DNA of 6,433 nt, from assembly GCA_934255105.1 (NCBI GenBank), contig CAKQNH010000282.1, forward strand, positions 1-6,433, in the 5' to 3' direction. The translations under genes and the position numbers were made by a program. Within the stretch, counting starts at the first letter, position 1, and each line of letters starts with the position of its first letter. This document shows, in pieces, positions 1-4,506 of the stretch. Source of the DNA: an uncultured Pirellulaceae bacterium. GTDB lineage: Bacteria; Planctomycetota; Planctomycetia; Pirellulales; Pirellulaceae. The notes below the pieces were generated by a model. The model was given only the letters and a program-made list of their open reading frames with translations. It made no database searches and was not told where the DNA came from.

Positions 1-98
1 ATCCAAGGCTTCACCGTGCGTTGGTGTCGAAGTTATTCAGTGCGAGACCAGCGGGGCGCTGCCAGATACTTCCAGTTTCTACTGACTTAAGGCAGTTT
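1..98. other. Left-edge stretch without an assignable gene
   Basis: This 98-base edge lies downstream of the plsC stop. Two plus-strand frames are open from the left edge. Frame 1 stops at the TAA at 88-90 and frame 2 at the TGA at 83-85. Either could be the last 27-29 codons of a convergent gene entering from the left, but I recognise neither peptide. No intrinsic terminator for plsC is visible here. The notable structure is one copy of a 12-base direct repeat whose second copy covers the plsC stop. Confidence 0.4.
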
Positions 99-104
99 CT
101 ACTG
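73..104. repeat. 12-base direct repeat pair spanning the plsC stop codon
   Basis: CAGTTTCTACTG occurs at 73-84 and again, identically, at 93-104, a 20-base period. Each copy is itself a small inverted repeat (CAGT-TTCT-ACTG). On the minus strand the right-hand copy contains the last plsC sense codon and its TAG stop, so the left-hand copy looks like a local duplication of the gene's end. The 8-base spacers do not match. Function is unknown. Confidence 0.6.
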
Positions 105-797
105 CTCGTCTATGAAGGCTGGTTTATTCGCCTCGGCTTCCAACTGGTCAAATGACTGACAGAGCCGTTCCAAAAAGTCGGACTTGTTACCGGTCCAGCG
201 CACGGGCTCGCCGATGAATATATCGCAGATAAATGGAACCAGCAGTCCTTCGCCGCGTGGTAGAGCCTTCCCTAAGCCATGCATGAAAATGGGGACAATT
301 GCAACATCGGGGTGCCGCTTGGCTAGGTGCGCAATGCCAGCTTGTATAGGCTGTCGCTTCTCCGGTTGCCCACGCGTCCCCTCCGGAAATAGCAAGACGA
401 TCTGCCTCTGTTCTAGCGCCTGACTAATCGGCGCGAGTGGATGCGTCGAATGTCCTTGGACTTCTCGATGGATTGGAATAATCCCTAGAATACGAAGCGA
501 AAACCAAGCCCACCACTTGGTCCTCAAGAAATAGTCGGCAGCAGCCACCGGACGCACCTGATGCAAACGGTTCATTCCAAACAAAGAGATCACGGCCATC
601 GTGTCGAGATGGCTATTGTGATTGGCCACGATGACGAGTGGGCCTTGCTGAGGCAGTCGAGCCCGATTCCGAACATTCATCCCCATCACGACGAGCATGA
701 CGGGGCGCACGACAAACAGGAAAAACAGATACCGAAAAAACCGGTGTGGCCTTGCGGGCTCGTCGCTTGATGCGCCTTCAATCTTCGGCTCAGCCAT
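99..797 (-). CDS. plsC: 1-acyl-sn-glycerol-3-phosphate acyltransferase (PlsC family)
   Basis: The 232-aa protein belongs to the PlsC/LPLAT family, whose members transfer an acyl group to the sn-2 position of lysophosphatidic acid to give phosphatidic acid at the inner membrane. All four family blocks are visible. Block I is the catalytic HX4D motif, H60 to D65 in NHNSHLD. Block II-like residues lie around 86-111, ending in IPIHR. Block III is FPEGTRG at 137-143, which binds the glycerol phosphate. Block IV is IVPI at 167-170. A hydrophobic segment at about 20-40 should anchor it in the membrane. Length is normal for the family. The ATG at 797-795 overlaps the end of the cdsA frame by 8 bases (ATGGCTGA), so translation is probably coupled to cdsA. 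Phosphatidic acid is the substrate of CdsA, so the pairing makes biochemical sense. The exact acyl donor and acceptor cannot be told from sequence; other LPLAT substrates are possible. Confidence 0.9.
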   Translation of the reverse strand: MAEPKIEGASSDEPARPHRFFRYLFFLFVVRPVMLVVMGMNVRNRARLPQQGPLVIVANHNSHLDTMAVISLFGMNRLHQVRPVAAADYFLRTKWWAWFSLRILGIIPIHREVQGHSTHPLAPISQALEQRQIVLLFPEGTRGQPEKRQPIQAGIAHLAKRHPDVAIVPIFMHGLGKALPRGEGLLVPFICDIFIGEPVRWTGNKSDFLERLCQSFDQLEAEANKPAFIDEQ

Positions 798-1203
798 AAC
801 AAAACCGTATGAAGTGAAAGAATACCGGGGCCGTGAAAATCAAGCTGTCGATCCGATCGAGCACTCCGCCATGTCCAGGCAATGTCGCCCCAGTATCCTT
901 TACTCCAAGGTCGCGTTTTAATGCCGAGATGTTCAAATCCCCGAGCAAGCCGGTTACTCCAACGATCAATCCTGCCATGGCTGCGCGAGGGATATCCAAC
1001 ATTGTTATGACCGGCCCAAGTAGGATTGCCAACAGTATCGTTGTGCCCAGACCGCCCAAGAATCCTTCCCATGTTTTATTGGGGCTAACCCGCGGTGTGA
1101 TCTTGTGCCGCCCGCAGGATTTGCCCCACATGAATTGTGCGACATCGTTGCTCTGCGTTAACACCAACAGCAATAGTAGTAGGCCAGGGCCTGGAAACAA
1201 CAC
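790..1203 (-). pseudogene. cdsA: Phosphatidate cytidylyltransferase, C-terminal half only (N-terminus missing)
   Basis: CdsA makes CDP-diacylglycerol from CTP and phosphatidic acid in the membrane. Only the C-terminal catalytic part is here, 137 aa if counted from the GTG at 1203-1201, against about 270-300 aa for the family. Counted from that GTG, the fragment has a hydrophobic helix (8-16), then TQSNDVAQFMWGK (16-28), then VSPNKTWEGFLGG (39-51). The full CDP-diglyceride synthase signature follows: SALKRDLGVKDTG (93-105), then PGHGGVLDRID (109-119). The end, FFHFIRFCYG, is a natural C-terminus. Style is closer to the YnbB-type CdsA often found beside plsC. Upstream the frame runs into the out-of-frame tail of a different membrane-protein gene, so the 5' half appears deleted. 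The remaining frame is clean, with no internal stop, and a GTG at 1203 has a GGTGG just before it, so a short product is conceivable. Without the N-terminal helices normal activity seems unlikely. A sequencing or assembly error is the other explanation. Confidence 0.8.
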
Positions 1204-1535
1204 ATGCCACCAATCAGCATCAGCCAACCCAGCATGTGGACTGGGAGAATAGGAACGCCATAAGCGACACGTGCAATGATGGCGGCCCAAATGAAGGTAC
1301 TGGCGTAAACTGGATACAGTACAGTTAGGGAACCACCTCTCTTGAATGCGGCAACGAATAAAATCATCACCGCGATGTAGCAGGCGACTCCCAACACAAT
1401 CCGAATGTTGAAAAAGAAACTTACCAGGCCACCTGTAGCAGCATCGGCACCAGACTTGTACAGGAATTGCCCGACCGCACCAAGGACTCCGGCCAACAAG
1501 AACAAGACGATTGATATCGGAGGGGTGGATGCCAT
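1158..1535 (-). CDS. Small four-helix DMT-superfamily membrane protein (EamA/SMR-like), altered C-terminus
   Basis: The 125-aa protein has four hydrophobic segments at about 8-24, 45-64, 72-90 and 98-115, the layout of SMR-type and ArnE/EamA half-size transporters. Family-like features are GQFLYKSGAD (22-31) closing helix 1, KRGGSLTVLYPVYAST (65-80) before helix 3, and WAAIIARVAYG (83-93). I see no acidic residue in helix 1 equivalent to EmrE Glu14, so it is less like a multidrug SMR pump and more like the EamA/ArnE kind, whose members handle lipid-linked or small metabolites. Substrate is unknown. I chose the ATG at 1535-1533 because GGAAG lies five bases upstream; a longer start at about 1601 (TTG) is possible. 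After GGM (109-111) the sequence turns into cdsA DNA read in the wrong frame, giving a Cys/Tyr-rich tail (CCFQALAYYYCCWC) and a stop at 1158. The native C-terminus, probably only a few residues, is thus replaced. It is first in a minus-strand run with cdsA and plsC. Confidence 0.7.
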   Translation of the reverse strand: MASTPPISIVLFLLAGVLGAVGQFLYKSGADAATGGLVSFFFNIRIVLGVACYIAVMILFVAAFKRGGSLTVLYPVYASTFIWAAIIARVAYGVPILPVHMLGWLMLIGGMCCFQALAYYYCCWC

Positions 1536-1610
1536 AGCTGCTTCCAACAACTTATCCAAGGGGGTCTTAACACGCGACTCGGTAACCACACCAACCTGCA
1601 ACGCGAATTC

Positions 1611-1616
1611 ATTCTA
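1611..1616 (-). promoter_or_regulatory. Candidate -10 element for the DMT-cdsA-plsC run
   Basis: Read on the minus strand this is TAGAAT, five of six matches to the sigma-70 -10 consensus, 75 bases ahead of the chosen ATG at 1535. The best -35 candidate, TTCTTA at a 16-base spacing, matches only three of six positions. Location in the divergent spacer is the main support. Confidence 0.25.
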
Positions 1617-1720
1617 CACAATCAATGGTGACTAAGAACCAGCCATGATTCCGTCTGACAACGGACCAGGCGCGATTGCAAGCGAGAGCCTAAGTCGAAA
1701 CGCAAACGGCTCGACCACGC

Positions 1721-1726
1721 TATAAT
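1721..1726 (+). promoter_or_regulatory. Candidate -10 element (TATAAT) for ppk1
   Basis: A perfect TATAAT lies 85 bases before the ppk1 ATG in the divergent spacer. The sequence 17 bases upstream (AAACGC) is not a recognisable -35, so an activator or another sigma factor may be needed. Transcription would begin near 1733 and leave an 80-base leader. Confidence 0.35.
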
Positions 1727-1750
1727 TGCGCACCATCGGGCCAGCCCCCG

Positions 1751-1759
1751 TGCTAGAAT
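1751..1759 (+). promoter_or_regulatory. Candidate extended -10 element for ppk1
   Basis: TGCTAGAAT fits the extended -10 pattern TGnTAnnnT, which can work without a -35; none is visible. It is overlapped by the CTAGA/TCTAG inverted repeat at 1753-1768, which could be an operator or simply chance. It competes with the TATAAT at 1721 as the ppk1 promoter. Confidence 0.25.
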
Positions 1760-1811
1760 CCTCTCTAGATCTCCCTCAACTGCATTTCTCTAACGAGCCC
1801 GCAAACGAAAT

Positions 1812-3944
1812 ATGGCCTTGCTACCCGAAAATTTCATCAACCGAGAACTGAGCTGGTTGGAATTCAATCAACGAGTTCTCGAGCAAGCCCTCAACCCCAC
1901 GGTACCGCTGCTGGAACGACTCAAGTTCCTAGCTATCACCAGTAGCAATCTGGACGAATTCTTCATGGTGCGGGTGGGTGGCCTACAGCTCCAGCATCAA
2001 GCCGCTATGGCTTCTACCGACCACTCGGGCCTGTCGGTCACAGAGCAATTGGACGCTATCCGCCAGCGAACCACGCAAATGCTGACGCAGCAGTACCATT
2101 GTTTCCTAGATGAGATCGAACCGGCGCTGGCCGCACATGGCATCGAGCGCGTACTGCTGAGTTCCGCTGGGGTGAAGCATCGCGAAGCGGCCGACCGCAT
2201 CTTCCACGAAGAAATCCTGCCGGTGCTGAGCCCGATGGCCATCCACGCCTCCGAGGATTTCCCGCTGCTGGTCAATCACGCATTGTATGTCTGCGTGCAG
2301 CTCGATATTCCGCAAGCCAAGCGCCACGCCGAAGGTGCCGATTTCCGCTTCGCCGTCATCCCGCTCGGCCGCGCGCTGCCGCGCATTCTGACGCTGCCTA
2401 CGGAAAATGGATTTAGCTTCGCCTTATTGGAAGATATCGTCAGCAACTTTGCCGGCAGTTTCTTTGGCGGCGAGAAAATTCTATCGACCACTACCTTTCG
2501 CATCTCTCGCAATGCCGACGTGAGCATTCAAGAGGATTCGGCTGCAGATCTGCTGCACGGCATGAAAGAACTGCTGCAACAGCGCAAGACGGCCGAGTGC
2601 GTGCGGCTGGAGATCGAATCCCAGGCTCCACCCGCCACGGTTGCCTTCTTGCAACAGATGCTGCGCGTCAACGAGCAAAAAACTGCGCACAGCCCAGATC
2701 CGCTCGACCTGTCCGCCTTCATGCGTCTGGGCGAACTCGAAGGCTTCGACCACTTGCGCGATGCGCCGTGGAGCCCCCAACGCAGCCCGCTGATCGACCC
2801 CACGCAAACGATGTTCTCGACCATCGCCGAACAGGACGTAATGCTGAGCCACCCCTACGAGAGCTTCGGCCCCGTCGTCCGCTTGATCGAAGAGGCTGCC
2901 GAAGACCCCGATGTGTTGGCCATCAAGCAGATTCTGTACCGCACCAGCCGCAATAGCCCCATCGTGGCTGCCCTGCGCAAAGCGGCCGAACGCGGCAAGT
3001 ATGTAACCGCTATCGTCGAACTCAAGGCACGCTTTGATGAAGCTCGCAATATCGAATGGGCGCAAGAGCTGGAAGAGGCACAGGTGCAAGTCATCTACGG
3101 CGTGAAGAACCTCAAGACACACGCCAAAGTATGCATTATCGTCCGCCGTGAACCGCGTGGTATCGTCCGCTATATGCACTTAGGCACCGGCAACTACAAC
3201 GAAGCCACCGCCCGCATTTATGGAGACATCAGCTACTTTACTTGCAACGATGACCTAGGGGCCGACGCCAGCGCATTTTTCAATGCCATCACCGGTTTCA
3301 GCCAACCGCAACCCTTCAACGCGATCGAGGCTGCTCCGCTGGGACTGCGCAAGCGGATCCTGGGACTGATCGATGCCGAGATCGAGCGCAAGAAACAGGG
3401 ACAGCGCGCGCTGATCATGGTCAAACTCAATTCGCTGGCCGACCCGACATTGATTGAAGCCCTATACCGCGCATCGCAGGCTGGCGTCACAGTGCGACTG
3501 AATATTCGCGGTGTCTGCTGCCTGCGCCCCGGCGTGCCGGGCCTGAGCGAAAACATTACCGTGGTGAGCATCGTCGACCGCATTCTCGAACACGCACGCC
3601 TAATTTACTTCGACCACGGAGGCGATGATCTGGTCTTTATCAGCAGCGCCGACTGGATGCCGCGCAACCTGGACCGGCGAGTCGAATTGCTGATCCCGGT
3701 GGAAGACCGACTGTCCAAGCAACGTTTGATCCAGATGCTCGACATCTGCTTCCGCGATACGTCCAATGCTTGGCAACTACAAGCCGATGGGCAATACATT
3801 CGCCGCCAGACCGAGCATGGCCAGCCCACAGTGCGCCTGCAAGAGACGCTGTACCAGCACGCTCTGGACGCCATCAAACACGCCGAGCAAAAACGTCGCA
3901 CGATCTTCGAGCCCCATCAGCCCGCCGAGCAGCGTGAGGTGTGA
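1812..3944 (+). CDS. ppk1: Polyphosphate kinase 1
   Basis: The 710-aa enzyme reversibly transfers the gamma phosphate of ATP to a growing polyphosphate chain. Length agrees with the usual 690-720 aa. The N domain opens with NRELSWLEFNQRVLEQA (10-26) and SNLDEFFMVRVGG. The helical H domain extends to about residue 320. The first phospholipase-D-like C domain contains SHPYESF, LYRTSRNSPIV, VELKARFDEA, LKTHAKV with the autophosphorylated histidine H437, and HLGTGNYNEATARIY. The second C domain has CCLRPGVPGLSENI, ILEHARLIYF with the second conserved histidine H594, and SADWMPRNLDRRVE. H437 and H594 correspond to E. coli H435 and H592. The family residues I checked are all present, so it should be active. 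The ATG at 1812 starts the conserved N-terminus directly; no clear Shine-Dalgarno precedes it. No ppx exopolyphosphatase is adjacent. The last codons and the TGA stop lie in a heptamer repeat array, so the C-terminal EV comes from the repeat. Confidence 0.97.
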   Translation: MALLPENFINRELSWLEFNQRVLEQALNPTVPLLERLKFLAITSSNLDEFFMVRVGGLQLQHQAAMASTDHSGLSVTEQLDAIRQRTTQMLTQQYHCFLDEIEPALAAHGIERVLLSSAGVKHREAADRIFHEEILPVLSPMAIHASEDFPLLVNHALYVCVQLDIPQAKRHAEGADFRFAVIPLGRALPRILTLPTENGFSFALLEDIVSNFAGSFFGGEKILSTTTFRISRNADVSIQEDSAADLLHGMKELLQQRKTAECVRLEIESQAPPATVAFLQQMLRVNEQKTAHSPDPLDLSAFMRLGELEGFDHLRDAPWSPQRSPLIDPTQTMFSTIAEQDVMLSHPYESFGPVVRLIEEAAEDPDVLAIKQILYRTSRNSPIVAALRKAAERGKYVTAIVELKARFDEARNIEWAQELEEAQVQVIYGVKNLKTHAKVCIIVRREPRGIVRYMHLGTGNYNEATARIYGDISYFTCNDDLGADASAFFNAITGFSQPQPFNAIEAAPLGLRKRILGLIDAEIERKKQGQRALIMVKLNSLADPTLIEALYRASQAGVTVRLNIRGVCCLRPGVPGLSENITVVSIVDRILEHARLIYFDHGGDDLVFISSADWMPRNLDRRVELLIPVEDRLSKQRLIQMLDICFRDTSNAWQLQADGQYIRRQTEHGQPTVRLQETLYQHALDAIKHAEQKRRTIFEPHQPAEQREV

Positions 3945-3995
3945 GGTGTGAGGCGTGAGGCGTGAGGCGTGAGGCGTGAGGCGTGAGGCGTGAGG
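3934..3995. repeat. Heptanucleotide tandem repeat (GTGAGGY), about 8.9 units
   Basis: Eight complete head-to-tail copies run from 3934 to 3989, followed by a ninth lacking its last base (3990-3995). The first two copies end in T (GTGAGGT) and the next six in C (GTGAGGC), with no other variation. The array begins inside ppk1 and supplies its TGA stop at 3942-3944. Because 7 is not a multiple of 3, the TGA falls in each plus-strand frame every 21 bases, so the array stops translation in every frame. Short tandem heptamers of this kind are known from cyanobacteria and are prone to copy-number change by slippage. The perfect copies suggest recent expansion. Confidence 0.95.
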
Positions 3996-4012
3996 AGGAA
4001 TATCGTTTAACC

Positions 4013-4040
4013 CAGATTATTCATGAATCTGCACATTTTT
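4013..4040 (+). terminator. Weak hairpin plus T-run after ppk1, possible terminator
   Basis: CAGATT (4013-4018) and AATCTG (4026-4031) form a 6-bp stem over a 7-base loop, and TTTTT follows at 4036-4040. The stem is short and AT-rich, so termination would be weak. The core ATTCATGAAT (4019-4028) is itself a perfect palindrome, so a protein-binding site or the end of a mobile element is an alternative reading. Confidence 0.25.
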
Positions 4041-4101
4041 GATACAAAATATTTTACTTAAAGAATTTGCCCCAATGTTCGAGTAACCAGAGTGCGTGTG
4101 G

Positions 4102-4134
4102 AAAGCCTGCGCAGAGCGTTTGAAAAGCCTGCGC
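4102..4134. repeat. 11-base direct repeat AAAGCCTGCGC
   Basis: AAAGCCTGCGC occurs at 4102-4112 and 4124-4134, a 22-base period or about two helical turns. Flanks do not match beyond one or two bases. It could be a paired binding site or a relic of local duplication; nothing else supports a function. Confidence 0.45.
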
Positions 4135-4171
4135 TTGGGTTTTAAATTCGATTAAGTCGTATTCTGTCTTT

Positions 4172-4250
4172 AAGGCCAACGGCCTTTCTCAACATAGTTT
4201 CAGCTCCTGGGGCGTTGCCCCAGGCTATGATAAATATGGCCGTTGGCCAA
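4172..4250. repeat. Three-hairpin REP/REPIN-like palindromic element
   Basis: Three short hairpins stand in a row, each with a three-base loop. They are AAGGCC-AAC-GGCCTT (4172-4186), CCTGGGGC-GTT-GCCCCAGG (4206-4224) and TGGCC-GTT-GGCCA (4237-4249). The outer two are inverse copies of each other: GGCCAACGGCC at 4174-4184 and GGCCGTTGGCC at 4238-4248 are exact reverse complements. CATAG (4193-4197) and CTATG (4225-4229) also pair, each 8 bases inside its outer arm. The whole element can therefore fold as one long cruciform with symmetrical internal loops. An unpaired TTTCAGCT (4198-4205) interrupts only the left side. This architecture matches REP doublets mobilised by RAYT transposases. No transposase is in the window. 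Confidence 0.75.
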
Positions 4251-4361
4251 AGAAAACAACGCAAGGGGCCAAAGGAAACCAACGCATGCACTGCAAATGC
4301 TCAGAGCATGAGCGAGGGAGTTCTAAGCTGAAATCAAAATACCCGAATGGCTTGACGGGTC

Positions 4362-4390
4362 GCGTGTAAACTGCATGGAAAGCGTGTAAA
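4362..4390. repeat. 9-base direct repeat GCGTGTAAA upstream of the esterase gene
   Basis: GCGTGTAAA is found at 4362-4370 and 4382-4390, a 20-base period on nearly the same helix face, 117 bases before the esterase ATG. TTGACG, a good -35 hexamer, sits at 4352-4357, but the sequence 17 bases on (ATGGAA) is a poor -10. The pair could be an operator for the hydrolase gene; this is a guess from position alone. Confidence 0.35.
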
Positions 4391-4506
4391 GTGGTTTGTC
4401 TTAGCGCACTGCGTCAAGGGCGACCGCTCCTCCGCAGAGGCCGAAACTCTTGTCGAGTTCCACAGGCGTGCCTCCACTTCATTCCCTCCCTTATAAGCCA
4501 ACCAAC

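Larger units (their letters stand above)
1536..1811. other. Divergent intergenic region between the DMT gene and ppk1
   Basis: This 276-base spacer separates the minus-strand lipid run from plus-strand ppk1, so it should carry promoters for both. Candidate -10 hexamers are present on each strand and are listed separately. An inverted repeat, CTAGA (1753-1757) and TCTAG (1764-1768) with a 6-base loop, overlaps one of them. I see no convincing PhoB-type box, which would have been expected if ppk1 were phosphate-controlled as in some proteobacteria. I see no RNA gene or small ORF I can support. Confidence 0.5.
3996..4506. other. Gene-free spacer between ppk1 and the esterase gene, rich in repeats
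   Basis: No reading frame here looks like a protein. After the heptamer array comes an AT-rich patch (about 4001-4070) starting with a palindrome, then an 11-base direct repeat (4102-4134), a three-hairpin element (about 4172-4250), a small hairpin ATGCT-CAG-AGCAT (4297-4309), and a 9-base direct repeat (4362-4390). CTTGACG at 4351-4357 and its inverse CGTCAAG at 4412-4418 frame the last repeat. Strong change in base composition from AT-rich to mixed suggests that several small insertions have accumulated here. Confidence 0.6.

Noticed and set aside
833..1252. Plus-strand open frame of 139 codons across the cdsA region
   Set aside because: Antisense to the unmistakable CDP-diglyceride synthase signature; no start context and no recognisable protein features.
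2481..3179. Minus-strand open frame of 232 codons opposite ppk1
   Set aside because: It lies wholly antisense to a strongly conserved enzyme, and its low-complexity, His/Asp/Ala-rich translation reflects reverse ppk1 codons.
3934..3995. CRISPR array
   Set aside because: The unit is only 7 bases, with no spacers between copies and no cas genes in the window; it is a simple tandem repeat.
4172..4190. Intrinsic terminator at the AAGGCC-AAC-GGCCTT hairpin
   Set aside because: A short 6-bp stem followed by TTTCTC rather than a T-run, and over 225 bases beyond ppk1. It is better explained as one arm of the palindromic element.
4352..4380. Complete sigma-70 promoter for the esterase gene
   Set aside because: TTGACG is a good -35, but at 16-18 bases spacing there is no acceptable -10, so I did not list it as a promoter.
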